From assembly GCF_030272615.1 (NCBI RefSeq), contig NC_081410.1:572579241-572643240 (forward strand): 64,000 nucleotides of DNA, given 5' to 3'. Shown piece after piece: positions 45,878 to 57,435 of this stretch. Made by a program: the position numbers and the translations under genes. The DNA comes from Cryptomeria japonica. Taxonomy: Eukaryota; Streptophyta; Pinopsida; Cupressales; Cupressaceae. Under the pieces are notes generated by a model that saw nothing but the letters and a program-made list of their open reading frames with translations, did no database searches and was not told the origin of the DNA. Numbering within the stretch: position 1 is the first letter of the stretch; every line of letters starts with the position of its first letter.

Positions 45878-48214
45878 TCATTTTAATCTGATTTCTTCTA
45901 TTTCCTTTTGCATTCTTAGGCATATCATCTCTTGTGCATCATCTACGGTATCCCTGAGTTCTTCAAGTGTTTCTGTAGTAGATGTATCTGAGATGTGATC
46001 TAGACCCCATTCATACTCATTTGAATCAGTTTCTGAGTCATCTACCTGTTGTCTGCCAGTATATGTGACCAGAATGTTTAGTGGTGCAAACAATTCTTTG
46101 ATTCTGTATATTTCATCTCTCATATTCTCTGGAGCATCTACTTCATGTGGTATCATAGCTGATACAACTGGAACTTGATTACCATCTATTTCCTTTCCCT
46201 GGGTGGGTAATTCTTTTTGTTCACCATCACATTCCTCCTGAGTTTGTTGAGTATTAATTTCTTGTGTTGTTAGAGGTAGTACCTTTTTCTTCCACTTACG
46301 TTGATGGCAAGGTGTGTGCTTTTGATCTGATGTCTTTCTTGGATCATATCCCAATCCAGCTTTATCATTGGTTGACTTAGTTTGTAGCTGAATAGGTTCA
46401 ACAATACCTTTTTGACATTTGCCGAGAGGACCAGTACCTGAATATCCCATGCGTTGAAGCATCTTATAGCCTGGACCATATTGCATTGGAGAAATCTCAC
46501 AATGTCGTATTTCTTTATCTGCATTGTCTTCTTTGAAGAGTGATTTAAGGACATCATCCCCTTCTATTTCATCTGCAAGAGAAGTAGAGGACTGTATAAA
46601 GCTGCCATCATAAATGACTTTTGGAGTTGAAGTTTGTGGCCTCATGCCCTCTGATGGTTTTCCTGACTGTCTTGGTGATGGAGGAAAAGACATGAGTGAG
46701 AGTATAGGCTCTATCTTGTAACCATCCATGCCAGTGTTTGTGATTTTCAATTTCTTTTCTAAATCTTTTAGCAGAGATTCTGAACTTTCAGTTGCGGAAG
46801 CTTCTCTATTATTAGGAACAAAAGCATCAGCACCTTGCGTTAATGCATTGCAGGCATAGCTTGTATCGGCAGGAATACTGACCTCTACTCCATTATAAGG
46901 AAACTTCAGACATTGATGGTACATAGATGGTACTGTTTTCATTTCATGAATCCATGGCCTACCCAGTAAGATGTTGTATGAAAGATGAAGATCCAGGACT
47001 TGAAAAATGATATCTCTCTCCATAGGTCCTACTCTTATTGGTAATGATACCAGTCCCTTAGAAGTTCTTTCTTCTTCATCATAAGCCTTGATTGTTATCT
47101 TCTTTGTTGGATCAATAACATTTTCAGAGAATCCCAGCTGTGTTAATAGATTGTAAGAACAAATATTCAACCCAGCGCCTCCATCTATCAAAACATGTTT
47201 AACACGATGTTTATGGATCATGGCTTCAATGTGTAATGGCTGGTTATGTGGATGACTCAGTGAGTTATCATCTTCTTCAGAAAATGTGAGGTAATGAGGG
47301 GAGATCAAGTGACCTACCATAGATTGAAATCGATCTACATCTAAATCTTTTGGAACACTGGTGGTAAGTAGAGCCTTGTCTAGGACTTCTTTATGAGCAG
47401 AAGAGATCTTAAGTAGTTCTAGAATGGAGATCTGAGCATTGGTTCTCTTTAATTGTTCAACAATACTATAGCCAGGAGAAGACGATGGAACTAGTTGCTT
47501 TGATTTGGCCATGATTGTGTCTGTTTGTTTATTTGGCAGTTTTGATGTTGTTTGATCAAAAGTGGAGGAACTATCTCCTGGGAGAGAAATCTTCCTTTGA
47601 GCACAAGTCATGGCATTAGCAGCTTGTGCTTGATTTTGATGATCTTGGACTATGATCACATTGCAATATTCAGGTTGAACAGATTCAATCATGTTTATCA
47701 CATTATCATTGTTAGTGTAAGTATAATTGACTCTAGCTCCTCCCTTGGATTTTGAGGAATCTCCTTGTTCATAAGTGGGTAAGGGATCTTTAAAGGCCTT
47801 ATGATCAGAATTAGTTGTGTGATTTCCCACAACGATCTTGCCTACATCAATGAGATCTTGTATTTCATGTCGGAGTTTCATACAGTGGTTTATGTTATGT
47901 CCCTTGTTCCGATGGTAGTCACAGTACTCATTTTCTCTCCACCATTTGGGTCTAACTTCTAGGTCATAGGGTCGGGAATTGTCTGGTAGTGTTATCAAAT
48001 TATTTGCCAATAAAGTTTTAAAAGACGATTCATATGACTCATCCAAAGGAGTAAACTCACGCTTAGGCTTTGAGACCCAAAGTTTGTCTTTAAACCACTC
48101 TCTTGTTTTCTTTGGGGGATTCTCTGTTGTAGTTTCAGCTGCCTTGAGTGCTTGTGTGCCACTGGCTAAGTTAAATATTGTGGATTTTGTTTTTGCTTGA
48201 ATAGTATCTACCAC
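45878..48214 (-). CDS. RE7 Gag C-terminus, protease and G-patch polyprotein
   Basis: An open frame of 778 residues. Around residues 95-120 it has CDYHRNKGHNINHC, a knuckle-like zinc motif usual at the end of Tat Gag. The retropepsin-like protease has VLIDGGAGLNICSYNLL (active Asp, with DGG for the usual DSG/DTG) and the later YNILLGRPWI block. Around residues 580-610 there is GPGYKMLQRMGYSGTGPLGK, a clear G-patch with the glycine spacing of that RNA-binding motif. It joins Gag above it by a one-base frame change near 48230. The reading frame below continues to reverse transcriptase through stops. The tail after the G-patch is Glu/Gln-rich with no domain. Confidence 0.87.
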   Translation of the reverse strand: MVDTIQAKTKSTIFNLASGTQALKAAETTTENPPKKTREWFKDKLWVSKPKREFTPLDESYESSFKTLLANNLITLPDNSRPYDLEVRPKWWRENEYCDYHRNKGHNINHCMKLRHEIQDLIDVGKIVVGNHTTNSDHKAFKDPLPTYEQGDSSKSKGGARVNYTYTNNDNVINMIESVQPEYCNVIIVQDHQNQAQAANAMTCAQRKISLPGDSSSTFDQTTSKLPNKQTDTIMAKSKQLVPSSSPGYSIVEQLKRTNAQISILELLKISSAHKEVLDKALLTTSVPKDLDVDRFQSMVGHLISPHYLTFSEEDDNSLSHPHNQPLHIEAMIHKHRVKHVLIDGGAGLNICSYNLLTQLGFSENVIDPTKKITIKAYDEEERTSKGLVSLPIRVGPMERDIIFQVLDLHLSYNILLGRPWIHEMKTVPSMYHQCLKFPYNGVEVSIPADTSYACNALTQGADAFVPNNREASATESSESLLKDLEKKLKITNTGMDGYKIEPILSLMSFPPSPRQSGKPSEGMRPQTSTPKVIYDGSFIQSSTSLADEIEGDDVLKSLFKEDNADKEIRHCEISPMQYGPGYKMLQRMGYSGTGPLGKCQKGIVEPIQLQTKSTNDKAGLGYDPRKTSDQKHTPCHQRKWKKKVLPLTTQEINTQQTQEECDGEQKELPTQGKEIDGNQVPVVSAMIPHEVDAPENMRDEIYRIKELFAPLNILVTYTGRQQVDDSETDSNEYEWGLDHISDTSTTETLEELRDTVDDAQEMICLRMQKEIEEIRLK

Positions 48215-49431
48215 TCCATCGCTAACAACTTCTTGTTGTTGTCTTTGCTATATTTCCAGTATTTACTCTTTTCTTTAGATCTAGAACCTTGCAATGTTTC
48301 TTTCCAAAGTGATATATCTCCCTTTTTTATAAGTACATCTTCCATTTTGAGGGTGTTATCTACCATTTTGTTGAATGAAGGGTGCACTTGCATCTAGACA
48401 CTGTATTTCAATTTAGGGACTAAGTTGTTGACGAAGATGTCCATTTTCTCAAGATCTGGGATAGTCCGTGAATATCTAGAGAACATCTTTCTCCATCGTT
48501 GGAGGAAAGTGAGAAAGGGTTCTCCTGTCTTTTGTCTGGTATTGCAAAGCTCTATCATAGTGACTGGATGATGAATGTTGTATGATTATTGTTGTAAAAA
48601 TAGTTGGATTAGTTCTTCAAACATTTTTATCCCTTTGGATAGACTTGCGAACCATTCCATTGCTTGACCTCCTAAACTCCTTGGGAAAAGGCGCATGAGG
48701 TACGTTTGATCATGCATGAACTCCATACAAGTGGCACAGAACTCTCTGACATGGTCTTGAGGATCTGAGGTACCATCATACTTGTCAAATTTTGGTATCT
48801 CAACTCGTGAAGGAAATGGAGACATGTAAAGGTTTTTGTCAAATGGGAATGGGCGTATTGTGTCCAAAGAATATTGTTTTGGCGTTTTATCTTTGTTTTC
48901 TATTCTTGTGATTGCAGTTTGTAATGCTTGCATTTGTTTTCTCATTTTTCCCCATGGTGTCTCTTCCTCTTTAGCAACGAGGTCCTCCACATTATAACCA
49001 GTAGGGAGTTTGGCACCTTGTTTTGCTAATTCTAGGAAATAGTCTTCTTTTTCCCTAGCCATGATGACCTTCATCATTTTTCAGAATTTTTTATTATTCT
49101 GACATCTATGTACTTCATCTTCAGGAGGTTCAGAAAGCTCAGACTCAGTTGATGAATCACTGTCAGTGGCATGATTGCTGAAGTCGTCGTGAGTGTTTTG
49201 TTTATTAGCTTCTCTTTCTTGTCTTTCCCCAGACATGGTGGGAGATAGGGGCTGATCAAAGATTGGTATATCATAAACTGGTATCTGTGATGAGGATGGT
49301 ATCTGTGACAAGGACAGTTTATTGTAAAAGGGGTTTTCTTTGAAGAATGGATTGTCTTTGGTCGAAAAGGGGGTTTCTTTTTCTTTGTCCTTTTTATTGC
49401 GAGAACTTCTGGTTTGAACAAGCATTTCCAA
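48208..49431 (-). pseudogene. RE7 gag
   Basis: Gag starts at the ATG at 49431 (MEMLVQTRSSRNKK). The first 116 residues are polar and low in complexity. A TGA at 49081-49083 breaks the frame, which then continues unchanged in 48586-49077. That part holds the Gag core: PFPSRVEIPKFDKYDGTSDP, DHVREFCATCMEF and RLFPRSLGGQAMEWFASL, all typical of the plant Gypsy Gag (retrotransposon gag) domain. Stops near 48586 and 48394 and a frame change near 48230 follow. The two first stops look like Arg-to-TGA and Gln-to-TAA changes. The particle protein is therefore not made as a single chain. Confidence 0.85.
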
Positions 49432-51629
49432 CCGACAGGACCGAGAGTGAGATGTGTTGCAGAAGTCAAGATCAAATTGTAGCTAGTAGTTCGTTTAACG
49501 TAGTAATTAAGAGAAGTAACTTAAGATCTAGTCTGGTTTCAGGAACGATCTATCCTGTGTAAGACGTTATCTAAGTTGACTTAGGTTTGATAAAATGTTC
49601 GTTTGAACTAGCTTAAAGATGATCGACAAAATCGTGCAACGCCACGATAGAGGTGCACTATCCAGGTTGTTTATGCTCAAGAGGATGATAACCAGTTTTA
49701 GGCTTGTTGTAGACTGATCTAGGAAACTTTGACTATTTTGACTGACAAGATCAGGAATTCATATGACAGAGGATTGAACAGAGACGAGATTGTAACAGAC
49801 AGAGTTTCAATGACTGACGACTACTAGTTTTTGATAAGGATTGATGTTTCAATGACTAACAGAGACCAGTTTGGACACGAACAAAGTTTATCACTAACTT
49901 TGTTTGTTGTTTTCTCCAGTTTTGGTATTCCAGTTTTAGTTTTAGGGATGAAAACATAGAAAACACACAAGATATATAATAATTCAATCACAGCACGCTA
50001 ACCCTATGGAAGTTGGCTTAGAGAAGAAAACCTTTGCTTGCTAACTTAGGTACACACCCAATAGCTAATCAGAATATGGCTACTGAGTCTCACGCAATGG
50101 ATTCTCAATGCCGTATTAGTCGACTCCAAACGCTAATGGGGGCACGATATGGCAAGTGTCTTGGGAGAGTTACTATCTCTCTTGCACAAAGATTATCAAC
50201 CTTTCGGAGGTGAATCAGGTAGTTTCTATCTTATGGTTCTTAGTCAGGAATTCCGTTTGAAATTACCCCTTGAAGTCATGCAAGTATGATTGAGGCCTAT
50301 ATTCCAACAAGGTACCGAAACAAGATGTAGTCACGTAAACGTGATTGAGACCGCGAGGCCCTACAAAATGCTCGATATGAGAGATCTCAAAGAGAAAACT
50401 CAAATAATCCCATCCTCTGAGACTTTAATCACCAAAGGCCTATTTATTATAGTGAGTTGGAATGCTCAAGTCCAGCTGTACTCACTTGGATCATTCTCAC
50501 AGGGTGATTACTTTTTCCCACTGTGACAGGCCCGCTAAAGGTACACAAATCTCAAAACTTAGAAAAAAACTTCGAGGGTCTAGATTTCTGATTGTCTATA
50601 AAAGACAAGAGCATACTCTCCTACCTCTTAGATTTTTTTGAAAACATGAAAGACAGATTTATTCTTTAACCAGATAACAATTTAAGTGCCTAAGAAAATA
50701 CTAAATGAATACACAATGTTTAGTCAATTCTCCTTAGGCAACCTGCAAAACCAATATGTCAGTAGTCATTTTCTTCTTGATTCTTTGGTATGCGTATGGT
50801 TGATTGATAGATTCTTTGACAAGCATCCTGAAAATATTAAAATCTCAAAATTAGTTTCCAAGATAACATAAAAAAATCATGAAAATAAAATTCTATCATG
50901 TAAACTTTAAACTAATCTAACAAGAATTTCCATTTTATGACTATCCTAGTTATGACAATTTTTGATAGTACTACACTCTGTCACTTATAAATTTTGAACC
51001 AGAAATAATTTGGCAAATCTCTTTAGTGAAAATATGGAAAACTTGGGTTTACAAAACATATTAAAATTTGGGTTAGATCCAACGGTTCAATAAAAAGTTA
51101 TGCCCTCCGAACCAAGACCATTTTTGACTGCTACAGAAGAATAGGTAAAATGGCAGTCCTGCACTCTATCAATCATAACTTTTAAACACAAAATATTTTG
51201 TCAAATCCGTTAGGTGAAATTGTAGAAAACTTCATTTCCAACAACATATCAAAAATTTGTTGAGATCAAACGGTTCAATAAAAAATTATGCTCTTCCAAC
51301 CGAGACCATTTTTGACTGTCATAGAAGAATGAGTAAAATGATAGTCCTGCACTCTATCAATAATAACTTTCAAATCCAAAATATTTAGGAAAATAAATTT
51401 GGTGATCCTGTAGAAAACTTGATTTTACAAAACATATCACAAATTAGTTAAGATCCAATAGTTCAATAAAAATTTATACTCTCCAAACCGAGACCATTGT
51501 TTACTGTCATAGAAGAACAATAAAAAAGAAAGATTTTTATTTGCAAATTTAACACATGTTTATTAGTTATAAAAATCAAACATTAAATTTGTTCAAGAAA
51601 CATTATAAATCTTGTAGTTGTGGGTTTGA
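49432..51629 (-). other. RE7 leader, non-coding
   Basis: About 2.2 kb between the primer site and gag without an open frame worth calling. It includes three diverged tandem copies of a unit of about 189 bp (about 50971, 51161 and 51349 as starts) near the primer site, built on ACTCTATCAATCATAACTTTT and AACGGTTCAATAAAAA. Long leaders are usual in giant Tat elements. Confidence 0.7.
50971..51530 (-). repeat. Tandem repeats of about 189 bp in the RE7 leader
   Basis: Three copies start near 50971, 51161 and 51349 (spacing 190 and 188). Conserved pieces are ACTCTATC, the GTAGAAAACTT block, CAAACGGTTCAATAAAAA and GACCATTTTTGACTG. The first copy is the most diverged. Confidence 0.75.
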
Positions 51630-51647
51630 GCCCCACGGTGGGTGCCA
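51630..51647 (-). other. RE7 primer binding site
   Basis: The minus strand reads TGGCACCCACCGTGGGGC four bases from the LTR. It starts with TGG as expected. It is not the initiator-Met type. I do not assign the tRNA. Confidence 0.75.
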
Positions 51648-51651
51648 GAAA

Positions 51652-52777
51652 TGTGTGTGTGAAAAGTGGTATGAGAATCCGTATCTGCAAGACACAACAC
51701 TTCAATTAAGTCATTACATGCATGGTTAATCAGATATAATCAATGAATAAATAAACCATAACAAATCGACCCATTGCCTTCTAAAAGATGCGAGTATAAG
51801 ATTGCTCTCAAATTATAAGCAATACCAGTGACTAGACAACATCAAGACGAAGAATTTTATCTATATGAACATGATGAATGCTAGATGGATGCAATATTAA
51901 TCTAACAACATTTTTGCAATATTAAACTAAATGATTTAATTAATATGAAATAATTAATATGCAATATATCAATGAAATCCTAGAGCAAAAATAGTATAAT
52001 AACAATATATTCTCCAGCCTCTCTTTGAATGAGAGATGAGCCTGAATTTATAGAAAATTCAGAAAGAAACCAATGGTTGAGATCAAATGATGATGAGCAG
52101 TCAAGATTTTACAAGAGGAAGCACAATCCAAGTGAATTGATGTGATTGGATGCTTTTCTCAGTTTTAAAGGAAATTGAACTAAAAATAAGATTAAATCAA
52201 GAAAAAACTGATTTAAAGGAAATTGAACTAAAATTAAGACTAAAATCAGGAAAAAACTGATTTATTCTCTATTTCATTCAATTTTAATATTTAATTGTTT
52301 TAATTCTTTTCTTTGAGATTATCTATCAATTTTTAATTTGTTTTTTTCAAGATTATCTCCAATTGATTTCTTTTCTCAAATTTTAATTCTTTTTTGTCAA
52401 TTAATTCCTTTTTTGATTTATTTCCATTTTTGAAGATTTGTGCTCAATTGATTTATTTAATTTAATTAATTCCTCTTTCTTGATTTGTTTCCTTTTTTGA
52501 AGATTTATGACAATTTGATTTATTTAATTAAATATGCTAAGATATTTAATTAAAATAAATAAGATAATTGTTTAAAATGATTTACTTGGAATGATTTAAT
52601 TAATTAAATAAATAAATATTTAATTAATATTGAGTGATTGATTTGCCATGTGACATTTGATGATTTTAGGAATTAATTGTGTGCTCAAGATTCATTTAAT
52701 TGTCTTTGGTTAGGACCTTGGTGACATTGTCGAGATTAGGGGCCCATGGTTTAGATGACCATTTTTAGGGTATTACA
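51652..52777 (-). repeat. RE7 5' LTR (right)
   Basis: 1,126 bp, the same length as the left LTR. ATCCA follows at 52778-52782. Confidence 0.95.
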
Positions 52778-52782
52778 ATCCA

Positions 52783-54272
52783 ATGGTGGTATAACTACTT
52801 GTTTCTTTTTCTTCTTTGGTGTCAACTTCTTTGTCGGTGGTCTCACTGCCTGTTGCTTCTACCTTGGTGTTCTAGTTTTCTTGGGAGGAGGAGAGGGTAC
52901 CGGTGAGGGTTTTCTCTTCCTATCTACTCTTTTGAATTCAATAGGAATTTCACTATCTGATGATGTACCAACCGATGAGAGATGAGCCTCAGGTTGTAAT
53001 CCTTCTAAGTCACTTTCTTTTATTCCAGTGATATTCATGACATTTTATTTTATTTTCCTAACTTGTACTTGTTATGTATTTTTCTCTTCTCTTTCTTTGT
53101 TTCAATGTTTGTACATCACTTTCTATTGATTGTGCATTTCAAAAAACCTTTTCTTTCGGTTCTCTAGGGGTTGCTAATAGGGGTTTGGCATAAGTTTCAA
53201 TTATGTTTACATCTACCTCATATCCCATATATGTTACCCATATAGTTCTAGGAAGAACTGCCTCCATCCATATTTCATCCTTCTTGATTACAAAACATAT
53301 TTCCTTATATTTATCTACAATGCTTTGTGGTAATCTTTCTCTTGTTTTCATTTTTGCTTTGAATGTTTTGAAGTACTCAGTGATATTGTTATCCTTATCT
53401 ATACCCATACTGGTGAAGATATCTAACAATTGTTTGCCTACTGGTATATCAAAACCAAAGTCTTTCTTACCAATACCGGGAACCTCTTTTGTAAGATACA
53501 ACATCAAAGTTACCAAGAGATTGCCAAAACGAAAAGTACCTTTCTTGTCTGCTTTTATCTTCTTTATATTATCAATCAATTCATCTTTTAACCACTCACA
53601 TATATCTATCTTTGCATCACTGTTAACCACATCATATGCACTTTTAATACAAAGATTGGAAATAGAGTTGAGATGGTTTTCATGGGTGGTTTTATATCCT
53701 AAGATCATGCTTATGAATCTAAAATTTATGTCTTTTACATCATTCACTCTTAGGGATTTGCTATCATAGGTTTCTCCTATTAATGTCATCACTATGTTAT
53801 TAGGAACCTTTTTAGTTTTATCTAGCCTGCTACTGGTGGAGGGTAAGCCAGTCACTGCCCTAACCGCTTCCTTAGTGATTTTACAAACAAAGTCTAGCCA
53901 AAAGAATTCACCATGAACTCTGCTAAGCACAATCCTTACTACCTCCTTAGGAAATTCTGGGATGTGAAGGATTTCCACAAAACCTAAAGTTTCAATAACC
54001 TTATGTTCAGGTTTCACAATTCCACTTTCATCACAAATAACATTTTTATACATTTTCAATATTTCTTCTGAACCTAATTCCTCAATATGGCAATGAATAT
54101 AGATTCTAGGATCTTCTGCATATGCAACACCTTTTGGGATTTTTGAAAAATCTCCTAGGGAATCATCCTGTTTCGCTATCTCGAGGATAATCTTGAAAAC
54201 GGGCCTAGGGATTTTAACTACTTCCACAACAGTAGGGTTTGCAATAAATTCTAGAGTAGAGGAGGAAGCCAT
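52783..54272 (-). CDS. RE6 ORF2, N-terminal part, mostly open
   Basis: This is the best preserved copy of the unknown ORF2. From the ATG at 54272 (MASSSTLEFIANPTVVEVV) it is open for 377 residues to 53139, a length that looks surprising beside the decay of its neighbours. The order of blocks is the same as in RE3: DPRIYIHCHIEELG, LSRVHGEFFWLDFVCKITK, VTGLPSTSSRLDKTKKV, RVNDVKDINFRFISMILGYK, DICEWLKDELIDNIKKIK, KGTFRFGNLLVTLMLYLTK and KKDEIWMEAVLPRTIWVTYM. Downstream (52783-53138) a Lys/Arg-rich tail with a TPRRTRQ-like segment leads into the RE7 insertion. A longer start at 54335 exists but is not supported by RE3. The protein family is unknown to me. Confidence 0.78.
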
Positions 54273-54639
54273 TGATAAATACCTTAATCTTCCTAATAGG
54301 TTTGGATGCTTGAAAGAATTTTCTTCACTTCTCACTATGGATGCCTTCGCTCAGATTTTCATGCTCTTAGGAAGTTTGAATGCTTAGTGAATGAAAAAGA
54401 GGGAAAATCAAATATTTATACTTTCTTTTCATCCAATAACTGCAATAAATGCTTGTCGGTTAAGTGAAACTTAACACATCTGCTGGTAGAGAAGAAGTCC
54501 ATCTTCTCACCATCAACCAAGGGTAAACTTGCATGATTTTAAATTTTTTGCAATACCCCCAAGGGTTACTTTTCAGTTGGATGAAGAGTCTCCTACCGGT
54601 GGAGTAATACTCTATTCAATCGGTGAAGGAATAGTCTCA
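54273..54639 (-). other. RE6 spacer between ORF1 and ORF2
   Basis: Corresponds to 14281-14699 of RE3, with stops in all frames. No further feature is seen. Confidence 0.5.
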
Positions 54640-55139
54640 TCAACATTCTGATCTATCTTTCTAATCCATTATCTTGAAAATTCTTGCTTTACTTCATCAA
54701 CCTTCTCTTTGCCTTTCAAATGAGATCCTTTATTATTTGCTGGTGAAGTCTTGCTTCTGCAAAATTTTGCAATATGTCCAATCTTGTTACAAGCATAACA
54801 AGTCACATTGTTTTTCTAAATAGCCTTTCCATATCCTATGTCAGTTTGTGTTCTGCATTGATTAGATAAGTACCTATATCTTCCACAAACATAACATCTT
54901 ACATTCATTCTGTAGTTTTCTAAATTGTGACCAATTTTATTGCATTTGGAACATTGACCGATGGGTGAGTTAATGTTTTGATTGTTTCTATATCTACATT
55001 GATTTTCTCTATGACCATACTATTATAGTTAAAGCATTTCCCATTAAATTTGTAGGCATTAGGTTGTCTTACCGGTTTACTATCATCATGATTGTTTGCA
55101 GTACCGAAACTTTCACCAACTTCAAATCCAAGTCCATTA
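54640..55139 (-). pseudogene. RE6 ORF1, C-terminal part with CCHC knuckles
   Basis: Four knuckle-like units as in RE3. The second reads CSKCNKIGHNLENY (last Cys lost) and the fourth CYACNKIGHIAKFC is complete here, whereas it is not in RE3. The first and third units carry damage (a stop in the first; the third has lost two positions). Between copies, each unit is therefore intact in at least one element except the second. A Lys/Ser-rich tail follows. It is cut at 55139 by RE9 and continues at 62481. Confidence 0.75.
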
Positions 55140-55144
55140 GTGTT

Positions 55145-56624
55145 TGATGAATCAATAATGAACAGTTAGTACCAAACCGGTATTGAGATGGGGGGGGTGA
55201 ATCAGTACAGACAAAAACACTTTTCCTTGAACTGGTTTGACTGAAAACACTACACTTGACTGGCAAGCAATAACACCGGTCTAAACCAGATTACTACTAG
55301 TTAAACACAGTAAGAATGTGAAAGACATAAATCAGTAACTCTTAGCTTTCCACACAATCTAACATCTTATTTCCACTTCACCCATATGCATACACTAGTA
55401 ATACATCAACATGCTTTACTGCTTGACAGAAAATAACAAAGTGTCACATGAAAAAGCATCACACATAACACACATATTTTTCATGTGGAAACACAACTGG
55501 GAAAAACCATGGTGGGGATGAATACCCACAAATTGTTCTTTGAACCCTTTTGAAGTCCACTCTATTAGGAGCCTAGTCCGATTAAAGACTTTACAATAGG
55601 TTCTGTTAGGAACCAATCCTGCTAGGGATCACCTGGTTAAGGGATGGCTAAAATACCTAGTTAAGGGTTAAACTCTGTTAAAGGTTACCTTGTTAAAGGA
55701 TTTTAAGAACTCAAAGATTTTGAGTCACCTTGTTAAAGGATTTATAGCAAGTCGGTTAAAGCTACCCTGTTAAGGGATTTTCCAACTATTGAAGTGGTTA
55801 GAGGTCAACAAGTATTACAATGATCTAGTAACAACACTTCAATGCCAATGCAGATCCGCTTTAGTTCCTTCTTTCTGTAATCACACTCTGCAAGTATCTA
55901 TTCTCTTATCTGGTTTGGCAAGAATTGCATATCTCTGCACTTAGATACACACACAACATTTGCCAACCACCTCAACATGAAAAACAACATTGACCTTATA
56001 GGAAATAGATAGGTCGATAGCACAAACCCTAAACCCTAAACATTTAGGTTAAGCAATTCAGTTGGTTCAATCCTAACCATTGAACATATCGCATTGATTA
56101 TAAAAGTCTTGAACAGATCTCAAGACATTTTCCAACGTTCATTCTTCACCCCTTCTTGGAGGCTGATAACCCATCATGCATTCTCCACCATTTAAAGAGA
56201 ATTCACACATTCCCAAGGTAGATAGGATCAATCTTGTTCATGCAAGATCCTTCATGTGCACAAGGCTGACGTGGCAACACAATCTATTCTTCATTACAAT
56301 GCTAACTCATCACACAATGTCATCGATTGAATCACAGAGGCTTGGAACACTTCAACTAGAAACCCCGAAGCTAAGACTACCAATCGGTAGTCATACCATA
56401 TAAAACCTTGATACAAAACATTCCATATACCAGTTCACATTCCAACATACCGGTTCACTTGGACAGACATACCACTTCACTTTTTCACATATATCGGTTC
56501 ATAACATCATACCAGTTCTCTTGCAAGTTGCTTACTTCAATATACCGGTTCAGTCTTCAGTATATTGACATCAATGACAACATACAATATCATCATGTCA
56601 TCATACTCTACACATATGCTAACA
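55145..56624 (-). repeat. RE9 3' LTR (left)
   Basis: TGATGAATCAATAATGAAC...ATATGCTAACA. It contains the G-run motif at 55186-55203, a series of (T/A)GTTAA(A/G)GGATTT-like units at 55600-55790 and a telomere-like CCCTAAA tandem pair (56024-56040). It pairs with 60968-62475. Confidence 0.88.
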
Positions 56625-56860
56625 ATCTCTCGCTTTGGCATTGATGGCAATATACAAAGATATCTCTTTGCTTCACATCTTCTCCCCCAACACTGCAGAT
56701 ATCTTCTCCGCTTCACATCTTCTCCCTCTTTGACAAAAATGCCAAAGTGGAGGCATATACATCTATGTTCTAATATGCTACTCCCCCTAAGGAGTAGCAT
56801 CTTCCAACACACCAATCCTGAAAAAGATATATCAATGTACGACCTGACTGATGTGGAGCA
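56625..56860 (-). other. RE9 polypurine tract and 3' untranslated region
   Basis: AAAGCGAGAGAT (minus strand) at 56625-56636 is the polypurine tract with one C inside. The rest is a non-coding tail with purine runs. Confidence 0.6.
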
Positions 56861-57435
56861 CACACCTTTAGTTCACCTCTTGAAGGGGTAGCAACCCTAA
56901 TTCACCTCTCAAATAGGTAAAGGTAGCCTTTGATAGAGGCTTGGTGAACATGTTTGCTAACTGTTCCTTACTGGAAACATGTTCCAATACAATCTCTTTG
57001 TTCTAAACCTTTTCCCTCAAGAAATGATACTTAAGCTCAAAGTGCTTGGTTCTAGAATGTAAAACTGGATTCGTGGAGATGTTAATTGCACTTGTATTGT
57101 CACAAAATATACTTACCGGTTCAGAATATAGGAACTTTGAAGCCATTTAATACATGCTTCATCCAAATTGTCTGAGTGCAGTTCATAAAAGTTGCAACAT
57201 ACTCCACTTCTACTGTAGACTGAGAGATACAACTCTGCTTTTTACTCATCCATGAGACTAGTTTACCACCAAGAAGGAATGCACCACCGGTTGTGCTCTT
57301 TTGGTCATCCACATTACCAGCCCAATCAGCATCTGTAAACACTTTCAAGTTGAAATCATTATTGTATGGATACCACAATCCATAGTCAATAGTTCCCTTC
57401 AGATATCTAAGAATCCGCTTGACTGCTACCAAGTG
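56861..57435 (-). pseudogene. RE9 RNase H
   Basis: An open piece (57121-57432) has the YPYNNDFNLKVFTDADWAGNVDDQKSTT block (first Asp) and SCISQSTVEVEYVATF. Past a frame change the C-terminal part reads FCDNTSAINISTNPVLHSRTKH and KEQLANMFTKPLS down to about 56870. It is typical Copia RNase H. Confidence 0.88.

Larger units (their letters stand above)
33341..52777 (-). mobile_element. RE7: young giant Ty3/Gypsy element, Tat lineage
   Basis: 19,437 bp with a perfect target duplication ATCCA (33336-33340, 52778-52782) and two LTRs of exactly 1,126 bp with about 14 differences by eye (about 1.2%). It is by far the youngest clear insertion. On the minus strand it has gag, protease with a G-patch, reverse transcriptase, RNase H, a second (archaeal-like) RNase H and integrase. 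The second RNase H defines the Tat lineage. A leader of about 2.2 kb and a 3' region of about 2.9 kb are non-coding. A 4.2-kb block (RE8) separates the second RNase H from integrase. It splits ORF2 of RE6, whose frame is restored when it is removed. Confidence 0.92.
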
